From the NCBI GenBank assembly GCA_040954595.2, contig CM082581.2, positions 12,400,001 to 12,464,000 of the forward strand: DNA of 64,000 bases, in the 5' to 3' direction. Made by a program: the position numbers and the translations under genes. This DNA is from Balanoglossus misakiensis (lineage: Eukaryota > Hemichordata). Shown piece after piece: positions 1 through 13,085 of this stretch; the first letter of the stretch is position 1; the number at the start of each line of letters is the position of its first letter. Under the pieces are notes generated by a model. It searched no databases and was not told the DNA's origin. It saw only the letters and a program-made list of their open reading frames with translations.

Positions 1-91
1 TCTCCACTTCTCATGACAGACGAGGCAAGACACAACCTTTCTCTGATGGACCATTTCTCGGTTGGAGCACTTCTGCCAGCAACTGGGGTTT
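1..91 (-). other. possible partial exon of an unidentified gene
   Basis: Weak candidate. On the minus strand a CAG acceptor with a pyrimidine-rich lead ends at 92, and the 91 nt after it stay open to the window edge. In one frame the translation carries a C-x3-C (SCWQKC) and, 15 residues later, a C-x2-C (SCLVC), like a small zinc-binding module. A second minus frame and one plus frame are also open, so coding status is unproven. I do not recognise the family. If real, the gene continues left of the window. Confidence 0.2.
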
Positions 92-1024
92 CTGTGCACA
101 GAAAATGTAATATATATTTTTGATAAAATTTATCAACAATCAAGTGATTGCACATTTTCAGCCAATTGACAGATGCAGGTTTCATTATTTTTTTAATAGG
201 AATCATCACATTCACTTATATTTTTTATTTGCCAGAAGTATATTTAACATTTATTTGATATTACCCTGCAATGCATTGTGGGGTAAATGGGATGTGCACA
301 AGAGATTAGTGTCAGTGTATCAATCTGTATTGTTATGAAGAATTACCAGCATAGAAAACTACATGTATAATTCTAATCTGAATTTCAAAAAAATGATGTG
401 ACCTTCGTATGACCTAGGTTCTTGTTGACAAACATGTCAAAAAGTAACCCCTTAAGTTTGTGGAAATTTAAACGACTGGTGATGTGACCACCCAACTGCA
501 CGAAAAAATATTACGACAGCCAAGAACATTTACTGACGCGATATTATCGAGGAAAGAAACGGCGGAAAACTCAAAACAAAATAAATTTCGTAGAGACATA
601 GAATAGAGGAAAGAAATCGACGAATATCAAATGGGTTTCGCGATCTCCCCTCATTACCCGCCATGCCTTTTCTCGGAGACCCTATCGACAAAACAACAGA
701 GCATGCAACAGAAACTTGCCGACCATTCTTTCAATATAACGCAAAGGGGCGATCGCAATGAACCATGGGGTGCCTTATAATTGGAACTCCCCAAAACACT
801 ATCTCGATTGTCCTCGACAGGCAGGAGAGGCTTGAAATTAGGAAAACTCCGAGGCATTGACAGAATACTTACTTTGAACAGCCGCCATTTTGTGATGTTC
901 ACCCTATTCACAAACCGCGTCGTGAATTTTTCGACGAAACCTCTTGTGGGTATGCATGATGGGTATTAAGAAAATGAGGGTATCGGGTACATAACCATCA
1001 TTCGAGGTCAAAGGTTAAATAACA
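92..1024. other. intergenic / EXOC4 upstream region
   Basis: No supported gene. It is AT-rich up to about 480, then more mixed. It ends in the EXOC4 5' leader, where an in-frame TAA at 1016-1018 precedes the start codon. Short open frames at 654-969 overlap on both strands and show no recognisable domain or usable splice donor. Confidence 0.6.
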
Positions 1025-4000
1025 ATGGCTGCCAATATGGGAGACAGACAGAGGGTAGGGAGTCGTCCGAAGGAAACGGTAAAAATAAAACATTATCTCT
1101 GGACTGGCGACCTGTCGTTTGGCCAGGCTCTCTTTCACATCTATTCATTGAAATAGAATCGCTTTGTGTGTCGATCGAATCACCATAAAATAAATTATGC
1201 ATGTTTTATTTTTCAGTCAAGATTGATGTCTGTCATCAGAACTCTGTTGGCTAGGTAAGTGGACACGCCTTCTTCTGTGTCAAGTCATCATCTCTACGAA
1301 CTAGCAAATCCTGGGCGCACAGACACTGTGATACACTTGCATCCAAGTCCAGTACTGTGTTACCTTTATTAGAGACAACCTTTCGCTTTATCGATGAGTA
1401 CAAACCAACATTATTGCTTTTAAAGTGAAACAAACATTAATAAAAAAGTAATGAAATTGGTCACTTTTGATAATAATGATGTCTTTTAGTGTAATAATTT
1501 CCTTTTTCATTTTTAGTGAGGATTCAAAACAACGTGAAGTAGAAAAAAGAAAATTAGAAAATGAATACAAACAACTTGATAAGGAACTGGGTAAACTTGT
1601 TGAAGGTAAGTGTCGACATGGTCATGTTCCTATATATTTTTGCTTTGCTCATTATATTTGCATATTGAATCAATCCATAAATAAAAACTTTGTGTTGTAT
1701 ATTTTCTATCAGAACATTACAGTGACCTACAAGTGACAGTTCAATCATTCAGTGGTATTTCAAGTAGGATTACCAAATCGAGGGATAAACTTGCAACAGT
1801 GAAAGAAAACCTGACATCATGTAAAGCACTGCTTCACTGTAAAAGAGACGAGATTAGAAAACTGTGGCTTGAAGGTGTTGAACAGAAACAGGTGTTAGCA
1901 CTGCTTCATCAGATGTAAGTTGGTATATTTTAACATCTACTGGAGTATTATTAGTGTTTGAAGAAAATCTTGACTCTGCCGTTCACTGGCAAACTTTGAT
2001 ACACTTCAAAACACCAGGATATCTGATACACATCTTATAATTGAATTAATCTGTGGATTGCAGTGAAAATGTTAAAGAAACAACACAGAAATTGGAGGAA
2101 TACATGAGTAAGAAACACTATCTACATGCAACAGAGCTACTGACAGCTGCAGGTAAGATGATCTCAAATCATTTCTGGATTTTTCAATGACAGCATGATT
2201 GGTTGATTGATTGATTAATTTATAAGTATTTAAGTCACTAATTGTACTCTTAACCTGGCATGACAGAATATCCAGTTTTGGAAACACTGTGAACAATTAC
2301 TGATAAACTCTGGTATCTTTTGTTTACTTTGAATCTATAGTTGAAACTCTTGAAGGGAGCCTTTCAGATGTGGATGCTCTCAGAGAATTACGAGCAGACT
2401 TACAGAAGAAACAAGCGGTATTTAATTCAAATTTTAGTTCTTAGATTGCACCAGTTACCATCCTTGTAAATATTCATGAGTTTTGTTGGTACAACCCCCT
2501 TACTCAAGCATCCTTGATCAAACAGTGAATTCTGCTTTACATTGTAACAGCAACTGCATGAAGTGTTGATAGACGAGCTTCACATCCTCTTATATGACAA
2601 GTCAGCATCATTTACAAAGAATACCTTCAAGAGAGGTGGGTCGCACAGAGGATCTGGCAGAAAGGATGTGTCATCCACTCCGATACGGAAACAGACTCTG
2701 CTGGAACAAGTCACTGCGCCTAGTGCCGGAGTCAAGGGTCTACATGCAAAGTCCCTAACAAGTGAGTTATCTGAATGTAGTTGAAAATGATCTGATGAAA
2801 ATTTATGTGTGTGATAGCCATGAGATATGTTCTGGTGAATTGAGTATACAATGAAATGTTGCCTACATGTGTGTGTGGTGTGTAATAAGCCTACATGTTT
2901 CGACGTTTGATGATTTGATTTTAGGAACTCCGATAGGGGGTGACTACTTTGACGATGAACCTAAACACATAATTGAGGATCTGAATGACAATGCTGAAGA
3001 GGACAGCGTTCATTACATGTCTATCCTGATAGAATCATTGTATGTGCTCAAGAAATTACCTGAGGCTGTTGAGGTAAGTCTTTGTCATAACCAAGCATTG
3101 TGAATAAGGTAGTGTAGTTCTTGTGTGTAGCATAGGAACAGATGTATGGTGGTTTGATGTTTTGTATCTGCAGTATTGGTGATGACATTATGTAATTAAT
3201 AGTTTTTTGTGTTCTTACAACAGGCTATAAAAAGTCGGATGCAAGGAGAGTTAAAGAAGATCATCGACAGAACAACAACTGATATTCTTAATAAGTAAGT
3301 CAACATAAATTTTATATCACAAAGAGTCAATGGATACAGGTGGTGAACCTGGCACCCACTTAGATAACGTTTGAGAATGGCTGTGATAGTTTGACTGTTG
3401 ATGTCAGGGCAGATTGGCCAAAGCACATGGTATTAAATAGAAAATCTTTCTTTTATCTTTATCAGTGTCAATCAGAGAGGTGAGCCAGTCCCCAAACAAG
3501 ACAAACCCAAGTTATTACTGGAGTTGCTAGAGTTACTGTTTGAGAAGTTTCGCTGTGTTGCTTTGGCACACATGTTGACACAGACTGCCCTTAAAAGAAT
3601 CAAGGTATGTAATACCAAGGCCATGACTGAGTCATTGCTCAGTGTGAGGTTAAAGGTCATGGACACAGCTGTTTTCATCCATCACAAATAGTGCAGTCCT
3701 CATTTCAACTTGTGAATCCTGGAATGTGAATGGGATGGGAAGATTGCGTCTTGTATGTGGTGTGGTCTGCTGATGTGAATCAAATTACAAAATGTGAAAC
3801 AGTAAGCAATGTGCGTTTTGTGGTCTGCAGAGATGTTAAAATGTATGAGTGCAGAGGAGAGACTCAGAGTAGTCTCTGTGATACGTGATGGTTAGCTGTG
3901 TCATTTATGTCACTGTAAAAAATATGTGTGTTTGAACTGTGACCTGTCATAATGCCCTTTTGTCCTTTCATAACAAATTTTCATAGACTATAAACATAAA

Positions 4001-7000
4001 CTTTCATCTTAAAAGTTAAATTATAATGATACAAGTAATAACACTCATCATTACATTACCCTTAATTTTGTCCCATGCTACCTATCCCTTTTTACAGAGG
4101 AGGTCTTCAGAGGAGGTAAGAAGTGCATGCCAATCAACAAACAAATGGCAATTGGCCAATCAGGTGACACTACGTAAAGGAGACATGTAGTTAACACTCT
4201 TACTCCAGACTTAAAACAAAGATTGTTTGTGTTAGAATGGAAAATGACATCAGTAGACTGTTAAGAATTTTGTGTGTAGAATTTTGATGGGAAAGTACAT
4301 ATATGCCATTTTCTCTCAAATTCTGAACACAATCAGTCTTTGCTTGGGAACTAAATCCTGGAGAAATAATCACCAGTAATTAAATTGCTGTTTGCTTCAC
4401 AAATAAGTAGTGGTGTTTTTCTTTTTATGGTGGAGGCTATCACATCTAACAATCACTTTTTTTCTGACAGGTTTTACCAACTTGCTTCTTTCCTTCCTTC
4501 CATATTATCATTTCAGATCATGTGCCGACTACTTCTTGCCATATACAAATACTTATATCACAAAAATTTCAGAACAGCTGTGAAAATTATGCTCTTGTAT
4601 TTGTCTGATTGATAGGGAAAAGGCTTGATTTCTCTCATGTTGACATAATGCTCAGAGAGAGGGAGACGGGTAGAATTCAAATGAGCGCTAGACTAACTCT
4701 CAGCTGCCCTGAAAGTTCTTGTTTTATGTGTATGTTTTGATAAGTTGGCAAGATTTTTATCTTAATTGCTCCGTCTGTGCCAGTAGATGAGATCAGCAGT
4801 CTCATGATGAATGAACCCAGCATGCTGTCTGAATCACCCAGTGAAACCTGACTTGCATGTCATATGGGTAGACTGACCGATTAATCAACATTCCCAGTTG
4901 ACCGTCTGAAAGTGCAGTCTGTAAGGTTTTATCATCTGTGAAAATATTTTGTACACACTGTCATGCATTGCTAACCATTGCGTTGGCAATGGTTAGAGTT
5001 GCATGAGAACCGGTGAACTGGGAAAAGAGCGCCCCAAGTGGTGAATCTTTAACTCTCCTAGTTATAGGGTACCCCATCCTCCCTGCATGTAGAATGGTAT
5101 TGCCTGATACTAGAGACCCACAGCACTTGACAACACCAGCTATTGGAAGATGCCACTAATCAACATGCTTATGCACTGTCTGTCCAGAGGGTTTGATGTA
5201 CTACTGTTACTGACTCCAGGTTCAAACATCCATAAATGTTTGTAGTTTCTTTGGTCTCTGAAAAGACACAGTTTATGTCAGAATTTGCTGTTCAAAATTG
5301 AGATTGATGTTATACTGGTGTGGAAAAAGATCATGTAGTCAGTTTTGAATTAAAGTTACTCTACAGAGTACATCAAATCTTTCCAAGTAATAAATGTAAT
5401 GTGAATGAACAACTGCAAGTATTCTTATCAAGCATTAAGTATTATTTGTAACACATATGCAAGTAACACCAGCTCAAATAACCACCACTGCAATTAGCTG
5501 TAGATAAAGTAAACTGGATGCAATATCCAAGAGTAATCCTAAAAGCTGTAGTGATATAATTTGCATAACATAACTGCAGTGTGTGCATCATGTTAAACTT
5601 TGTTGTGTATTATAACAGACATGGAATTCTAATTGTAAGGATATCTAACTTCTGTGTGTGAATTCATCTTGCAACTGCTGTAAATTGTTTTGAGAATAAC
5701 TGTCTATTATGACAGATTTGAAAAGTTGTCCCTTCTTGTCATTTGTCATAATTCTCATTTTCAATTTTTTTTGCCAAAGAACACTTAATATATCATGAGA
5801 AGTTTTTATCCCTAAGAGTAAAATGGAGTCGAATGATCAAGCTTCATCTGTGCCAATATTTTGTTTGCGTTCCTTCCACATATAGTTTACCGGACTCTGT
5901 CTTATTTGTAGACTAATTCCAGATTGTTCTCTTCCATCCACTTTCCATCATTGTTTTCACAGAACTCTGCATCTCAAGTACCAAACACAGAGTTTGAGTT
6001 GTATGACATGCAAGAAGTGTGGTCCAAGATACAAGCGTCAGTAAGTGTGCCTTTGGTATACCTCTTCCCTCCTCCATTTTGCATTGGATTGGTTCAGCCC
6101 CAGCATTGATAACAATAAAAAATTGTAATTTCTATTTTCAGTTACAAATCTTACTTGGAGATTACTTGGACGTGAAGAATACAACGTCAACAAAACAAGA
6201 AACACCGACAACATTCACCAACACAAACATGTAAGTATTAGTCACATCCAGTTTTGTCATGTTCAGATTTGGCTGTATTAAGCTAAGAAAATGTTCACTG
6301 GTATGGATGTTGTTTACAATTACAGGGATGTTGGGACGTATTTCTCCAAAAGAAGACCACATCGACCGAAAATGTCGCTTTTCAAATTTGAACAGTCTTC
6401 ACATGCAATTAGCATGAATAATTATCTGCGAGAACAGAGGCAGCCTGGATTTTATGGACTGGTATGTACCCATAGTCGCCACAACATCTAGTCTGTTATC
6501 TTGTCCTGTTTGTTGTTGCTCTGTTTTATGCAAGCAAAATACAGAGAAAGACAAATTTTCATCTGTGTTTATTTACAGGACACAGAGAAACAGGAGCAAG
6601 ATATTGATGAACCCAGATATGTCTGTGATCCATCTGCAAGAAACATCACTGAGATATTCAACCCTTTGAGACTTTTCATCAGGGAAATTGAAGCAAACAG
6701 TGGATGTACAGCAGGGTAAAGTGACATTTGTGATATGTGAAGTTGTCATTAACAATAGATGCTGTTTTGTTAAGAATCATTTCTGGGTCTCCTGAAAAAG
6801 AAAGATTATGAGATCACACTTTACCATAAGAAACAATGCGTTTGGACTGAACCATGGTAGTGAAAGGGTTAAACCCTCACTCATTTGCTGCATCATTTTC
6901 TGTCTTTCCAGGTCTCACTGCACATTACACGGCTTTATATCAGACTTCATAAAGGACATATTCCTAGGTCAAGTTCACTGTGAGATCAACTCCAAAATTG

Positions 7001-9548
7001 AACTCGTAACTAAAGGTAAGTTCAGATGTGCATGTACAAAACTGAAATTACACAAGCATGATGTAAATTCATTCTTCTAAATTGTTGCATACAAAAGAAC
7101 ATTATTCACAAATAAATAAATTTGGTGAAATTTTTGACAGGCGGTGATGGACTGAAAAGTTTGACAGATGCCTCAACTCAGAAAATCCTTGGTGTATCCA
7201 AGCCATTGTTACAGGTAAGATTAGATCAATTTTAAACTAGGAATATTAAAAGCTATGGTCTGAATGTCCAGGCTATTATATGTTTGCATGCTCGGTAGAA
7301 AAGATTGCCATTGACTGTAGTGTCTCTACCATGACTGAGTTTGTGTGTTTGTTTGTTCCTCCAGAGCACCATCACAGTGGAGAAAGCAGTGAGTGAATTA
7401 CGAGAACTGATGAAATCTTTGCCAGCTTACGCTGACCAATTCCTTGCAATGATATGCAAGGTTTTGCAAGAATACAAAGATATATGTCATAATGCATATA
7501 GAGGTATGTACAATAAATAGTTCTTAGGTGTCTGAATGCACTGATTTGAGACTGACTGTACTGTGTGTCTTCAGTACTTGCCGAGGGCCTTTTCAGTAGA
7601 TGTTTTCTCCCCCTGCAGGAATTGTTCAGCCTGAAGCAGAAGACAAGAGAATCATCAGTGCTACCTGGGCCAAAGACGAAGATATCTCTCGATTGTTGAG
7701 ATCACTGCCAAACTGGACTAATCTACAGAAACACAGAAAAGAAAATGCGGAGATCGAGGTGGAAAGTGTGGATGATATCAGAGCTAGAAATACCAAAGTG
7801 AGTTGGTTGTGTCTTTGCAAGGTCTTCTCTGGCTGGCAGTAAATTCCTTCTTTGTTATTGCACATTCATCTGTAATAACTTGGTGACAGCAAACACCATT
7901 TTCCCAGCCACACTCATGTCTAGATGAAATTTCTACACATTTTTATTTTAGGAGTCAGAGTTATTGATTGGTAATCTGGGTGATAAAGTCATTCCTAAAC
8001 ATGAAGTTTTGCTGGATGTGAATGATCTGAAGGTGTTAGCTAATCTACATGAAAGTTTAGTAAGTATCATCTTGTACTTTAGGCTAGATTAAATATTTTA
8101 CTCGACCATCATAATTGTGGATTCAACAAAGAAATGTACCACTTGTTCACTGCTGTACCTTGTCCATATATTGTAGTACATATATTGATAAACAGAATGT
8201 GTTGGTTTGTAGGAATGGTTTACCGGCAGAATTCAGAGCCTGGCATCACAGCTAGCCAGCTCATCAGCAGTCATTCTGACAGTGGAAAACAGACCAAATG
8301 TAAGTTCACTTCCTCTGGTTATACTATTGAGTTTGTAATGTGTGAATGTAATATGTGCAGGTTTGTTCAAAACTGTTGGGGAACAGGTCAGCATTAGTCA
8401 TGATGAGAGGTAGACATATAGCTTCAAGACACGGGATACAGAATCTGTGTAACTTCTTACTCCAAAACACTTTTACATTTCCATGCTGACAGCCATGATC
8501 CATCCTCTTCATTCCAGGATATCCCGATACTTCCAGAGCCATCCTTGCAGTCACTAGTCAGTCTTGCCAGAGAGTTCCAAGACATGGCAGAGACATGTCT
8601 GCTGGTTTTACATTTGGAGATTCGAGTGCATTGCTTCTTTTACCTGATGCCGACTCTAATGCAGTCTAGCTATTCCTTCAACACTGACACTCCTGATCCA
8701 GAAAGCAATGTTGTAAAACTGAACAAGGATTTAGTGGCAATAGAAGAGGCTCTCAGTGTTAGCCTACAGCAGCATAAATTTAAGTAAGTCAACAACTGAA
8801 ATTATCTTTAATTTGTGAAATAAAGTTGTAAAGAGACCCGGTTGTGTTATATGTCCAGATATCCTACAATAGTAATTCATGTGTTTAAAACCTTAACGAA
8901 AAGAAAAAATAATTCACTCTTTTTGTTTTCCTACAGATATATTCTTGAAGGTATGGGTCACCTTATAGGATCCATTCTGGTCAATGGTGCTCAGTATATC
9001 AAAAGAATGAATGAATATGGTATCAAGAAAATGTAAGTGTCTTGAATATCCTCTGAAATAAAAATGTTATTAAGGTAAATTCAGTTCTGCCAGTATTGTT
9101 TCTTTTATGTTTAAGTCCAGCGTATAATGTTATTATATCTTTGCATTGCAGTTGTCGTAATATATTTAGTATACAGCAGAACCTGACCAATATTACCATG
9201 TCTAGAGAGACAGACCTAGACAATGCGAGGCAGTACTATGAACTTCTGGATGTCGATGCTGATGTAAGTAAAGCTAAATTCTCACTCAGCAAGCCATCAT
9301 TTAAACCACCGAGAAATTCTTGGTCTTGTGAGTTTTTGGAGTGTGTGAATCATTCTGCATTTTCTTTCCATTATGTTTTGCAGGATATTCTAGACAAGAT
9401 AGTTGTTCAGGGGCCTTCCTTTGATGAGCTGCAGTATCTATTTCTACTGCGACTCCAGCAAAGAAGCCATGCAGGATCTGATCCAAAGCTTCTGACAAAG
9501 AGGGAACAGAGACTACGGGAAATCATGAAACAAGCCAACGGAATTTAA
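1025..9548 (+). CDS. EXOC4: exocyst complex component 4 (Sec8)
   Basis: Subunit of the octameric exocyst that tethers post-Golgi vesicles to the plasma membrane. 24 coding exons: 1025-1078, 1217-1254, 1517-1605, 1713-1914, 2064-2152, 2341-2417, 2551-2761, 2925-3073, 3224-3294, 3466-3604, 5963-6040, 6142-6230, 6326-6461, 6579-6715, 6912-7015, 7141-7214, 7365-7503, 7619-7797, 7952-8059, 8213-8299, 8518-8783, 8937-9032, 9152-9263, 9384-9548. They join in frame into 962 aa (human 974). Landmarks shared with vertebrate Sec8 include [35 protein letters not shown]-like [23 protein letters not shown]-like [21 protein letters not shown] and the C-terminal RLREIM. The N-terminal part is the Sec8 coiled-coil region. 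The start is fixed by MAA..., an upstream in-frame stop, and direct splicing to the conserved SVIRTL exon. Intron 10 (3605-5962) is unusually long for the gene and holds a candidate microexon. Ends convergently with FAM136A. Confidence 0.97.
4098..4115 (+). other. EXOC4: candidate 18-nt cassette microexon in EXOC4 intron 10
   Basis: A pyrimidine-rich TTTTTACAG acceptor is followed by 18 nt and a consensus GTAAGA donor. The flanking exons (3466-3604 and 5963-6040) join in phase 0, so including this piece adds exactly six residues, RRSSEE, without a frame change. Human EXOC4 has no obvious counterpart at this point. Inclusion is inferred, not shown. Confidence 0.4.
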
Positions 9549-9956
9549 AATTCCATCTCAAGCTTGCAACAGATTTTTATTTGTATAAAACAGAGCTTAT
9601 TTTATCGAGATAATACATGTATAATACATGTAATGTAACAATTATTGCAGCAAGAGAATCGCGAGAAAGACACTGTTAGTGAATGGGGTATCTTTCCCTC
9701 TCTCTTATGTTGGAGACACCATTTTTGTTGATTTTTGTCAAGCAAAATCATGCAGCTATTCTAAAATTGTGTTGTGAATAGTCTGAGGTAAAATTGTTTT
9801 CCACTGTCATGTGCGTTACAAAACGAGATGAGACGTGAGCATCTTTTACAGTGAAAAGATCTGTGTAAATATTGTAAAATGACCACTATTTCTGTCATTT
9901 AGAACTGCTTTGCCTTGTGTTAGTAAGCTAGTAACATTATGTGCAATCTTTTATGC

Positions 9957-9962
9957 AATAAA
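9957..9962 (+). terminator. EXOC4 polyadenylation signal
   Basis: AATAAA about 410 nt after the EXOC4 stop, the first canonical hexamer in a plausible position. It faces the FAM136A signal at 10071-10076. Confidence 0.5.
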
Positions 9963-10070
9963 ATATACAAAAAGCCACAAATTTGTTAGACATTTCCATC
10001 CCTGGCACTTGTACACATCGCTTAACCAACAGTCGCACACAAGAGGTAATTATCAAAAACATGAAATATG

Positions 10071-10076
10071 TTTATT
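10071..10076 (-). terminator. FAM136A polyadenylation signal
   Basis: TTTATT on the plus strand (AATAAA on the minus), about 210 nt past the FAM136A stop. An overlapping AATAAA also sits in the last codons of the gene itself (10287-10292 region), which would be too early to be used. Confidence 0.45.
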
Positions 10077-10285
10077 TCTTATATGTATAACATACATACA
10101 GTGCAAAGGGCATTGATGTAATAACCCATGAGGAAAGGCCATCTAAGGCACTGTGCATTGCCTCATCGATTTTACAGTTTTACTCTTCCTTGTCCCCAGT
10201 AAAACTAAAAGTTGTTTTAAATATTCACAATAAAATAACAGCTGTTACAGTAATTTTAATACAAAACGTTTGAATACAGTGTAAA

Positions 10286-10981
10286 TTATTTATTATATTT
10301 TGATATAGTGTCTTTCATTCTGGCCATCACTGCGGGTAGTAGGCCTATATGCTTGTCTGCACATTTACTGAGACACTGTTCCATCTGGCTTCTCATCATG
10401 GCTTCGTTAGTGTTGCCCCTGGCAACCAAATCTTTGAGGTCATCTTGACACTGCATGGCGCAGCGCTGAAGGCGATCCTGCAAGAATTATGGAGAAACTG
10501 CAAATCAGATCTTTTCATGATTATGTTTCGGCATTTAATTTTTCATTCGCAAGATCCATTTCAGAAGGAACACATCTACACCATTGGCTGGATTCTTACC
10601 TGGAAGTCACTTAATTCATTCTGTACATGAGCCTGGGCTTGTTGTAGGGGCACTGAACACTGCTCTATGCATCTCTGTGCACCCTCCATTGAATAGGACG
10701 GGTTCTCACAACATTTAGCAGAACATCTATGCATGTTAGCCTGTTGAAACAAACACACAATTTCGGCTTACTAATGTAAAATACTATGGAGACATGGCTA
10801 TGTTTGAGATTGAATTCCTCGCTTACATGCGACTCACTTAGGTATTGCTTGTGCAGTTATATTCTAAGGACATACACGAATGGCATTTCCATACCTGCAT
10901 TTTACGGAGATGTTCTCTGTCGAGTTCTTCAACCGATTTCTTTACCGCATTCTCCACACGTGCTTGTATCGCCTCCGCCAT
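10286..10981 (-). CDS. FAM136A: FAM136A, small mitochondrial cysteine-rich protein
   Basis: Three coding exons on the minus strand, 10895-10981, 10600-10740 and 10286-10477, join in phase 0 to give 139 aa (human 138). The protein shows the family's paired-cysteine pattern: RCSAKCC, RCIEQC, RCAMQC and QCLSKC, plus the VPLQQAQ segment. Vertebrate FAM136A is a mitochondrial intermembrane-space protein; its biochemical role is not well defined. The start codon lies in the context AAGATGGCGG, which is also a YY1 consensus. It is head-to-head with RPIA (start codons 401 bp apart). Confidence 0.95.
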
Positions 10982-11382
10982 CTTGTAAGGTGAAAGGTCA
11001 TGCAGTAGTACATGGCACACTTAGCTTCGTCCTATTTTTTCCTGTAGATTTTCAAAAAACCTAGGGGGCACTTTCAGTCCGAGACTGGTATCAGGGGGCC
11101 ACACCATCAGCAGTGATAACCAAAATTCCACACGGTGGACTAACTCATTTTACGTCATTTTAAGCGTGAGTTATCAGTGATACACATACTTTGTATAATA
11201 TGCGAGCAATAATCCAAAAAGAAAATAAAGAATACACGAAAAGTAATTCTTGTTTTAATTTAGAAGTACACCCCCTTATGCTGTCAACTTTCGACATGCT
11301 TGTTGTTTCAAAGTGCATGCATGCTCGATTGCTGCGTCACCTACATACACCACTGCGTTCTTGTGCTTGTAGGTTTTACAGC
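10982..11382. promoter_or_regulatory. bidirectional promoter region FAM136A / RPIA
   Basis: 401 bp separate the two divergent start codons, so both core promoters must lie here or in the first exons. The minus-strand start of FAM136A overlaps an AAGATGGC YY1-type element (10979-10986 on the plus strand as GCCATCTT). No TATA box is evident on either side. Shared regulation is inferred from geometry. Confidence 0.6.
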
Positions 11383-13085
11383 ATGGAGCTAACGGAGGAG
11401 GCCAAAAAATCAGCCGCATACGCCGCTGTTGATAATCACGTAAAGGTAAAGGAGAGCTGGGATTTCCACCCAAGTTTTGTAATCTTTCACATCATCATAT
11501 TTGAATCATTCATTCATCCCATCCCTTGTATCATAGTAAAACTTGTTTCCCCTCCATTGCAGACCAATCAAAAGCTAGGCATAGGAAGTGGATCTACAAT
11601 TGTCTATGCAGTTCAAAGATTAGGTAAATATTGCTTCAAAATAAAATGTCTACTTCCACACTGGCACACCCACACACATTCTTCACATGCTCATTGTCCT
11701 TTACACCAACCTCTGATGTGATGAATTCTCTCCTTTTACAGCACAGCGTGTAAAAGATGAAAAGTTAGATGTAGTTTGTGTTCCCACATCATTCCAAGCA
11801 AAGCAGCTCATCATTGACAATAATCTTGTCCTGAGTGACCTGGAAAGAACTCCACAGGTAAAGGAATGTTTGTTGAACTTGACTCTACCTCTCTCCACAA
11901 GAGTTTGGTCCAATTTCATTGTTATTATGAATGGTGTGTCACAGTTTGATGCTTATTATTATTTTCTGTAGTTGGATGTTGCCATAGATGGAGCTGATGA
12001 AGTGGATGCGGATCTTAATCTCATTAAGGGAGGAGGGTACGTAACTTGCAACATTGCTAATACTAAGGCTGCATTATGCCTGATATTTTTGGCATCCTCT
12101 GGTGCCCCATTCAAGCCCGTGGATGGACTGTATCCAGAATGACCAAGTTAATACATGAATTATATCATCATCATCATCATCATCATCGTCAAGAGTTTTT
12201 CATTCACTATTTCTTTTCCTCTCTGACTAACAGCGGATGTCTGACACAAGAGAAGATTGTTGCAGCTGCTGCGGAGTACTTTGCAGTCATTGCTGACTCG
12301 AGGTGAACACAATTTCCAATCTCAATGCACAATAGTGTGCACCACTTGTGAACACATTCTGTGGGTTTATATGTGCGATGATGGTAACAAAAATTCCCAT
12401 CTTCTGTGGACAGTATCAACAAACAACGGGTTGTGAAATCACACAGTGTGATTTATTTTTTCAGGAAAGATTCACAAGTTTTAGGTGAGAAGTGGAAGAA
12501 GGGAGTGCCAATAGAAGTGATTCCTATGGCCTATGTGTCTGTGATGACCAAATTGAAGAAATTGGGTGGTGTACCAGAACTAAGGATGGCTAAGAGTAAA
12601 GCTGTAAGTCTGACATTGTTTGTATTTGCTGCATTCTGCTCTGGATCCATTAGTTGTCCATTGACCCTCAGATTGCTCCTCCAAACGGATGTCATACCGC
12701 CCTCTATGGTCATCGCTTGATGATCTTTTCATTGTCACTCTTTGATTGCAGGGACCTGTCGTCACAGACAATGGCAATTTTATAATTGACTGGAAGTTTG
12801 ACAAAGTCCCCAGCAGCTGGGCTGAAACAAATCAGACAATCAAAATGATTCCAGGTATGTGATGTGTATCATGTGACATTTTCTCATGCCACAAACAAAA
12901 CACGAAAAGATTTTGAATGATCAAGCAATACCATCCTGTCTCCTGTACATGTTTCACAGCCCAACTTTATTTTTGTTTAAAATATTTTCTTTTACATTAC
13001 AGGAGTGGTGGAAACAGGGCTGTTTATCAACATGGCCAATAAGGTCTATTTTGGAATGCCAGATGGTTCAGTATCTACCAGATAA
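11383..13085 (+). CDS. RPIA: ribose-5-phosphate isomerase A
   Basis: Interconverts ribose-5-phosphate and ribulose-5-phosphate in the non-oxidative pentose phosphate pathway (cytosol). Eight coding exons: 11383-11445, 11563-11623, 11742-11857, 11972-12036, 12234-12302, 12465-12603, 12752-12854, 13003-13085; 232 aa. Signature motifs are GIGSGST (phosphate loop), [16 protein letters not shown] (catalytic acidic residues), [21 protein letters not shown] and TGLFINMA. The start aligns with the internal Met of human RPIA before the EEAKK helix. The reading frame stays open upstream to an ATG at 11278, which could add a basic 35-residue leader, and a TTTTACAG acceptor-like sequence abuts the 11383 ATG, so the true 5' structure is unsettled. 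Confidence 0.96.
12164..12187 (+). repeat. ATC trinucleotide microsatellite
   Basis: About eight CAT/ATC units in RPIA intron 4, ending in a CGT variant. Non-coding. Confidence 0.85.

Noticed and set aside
663-771. Short plus-strand frame starting MPFLGDPIDK
   Set aside because: Superficially like the N-terminus of VHS-domain proteins, but it ends in a stop after about 32 codons without a splice donor and with no following VHS exons.
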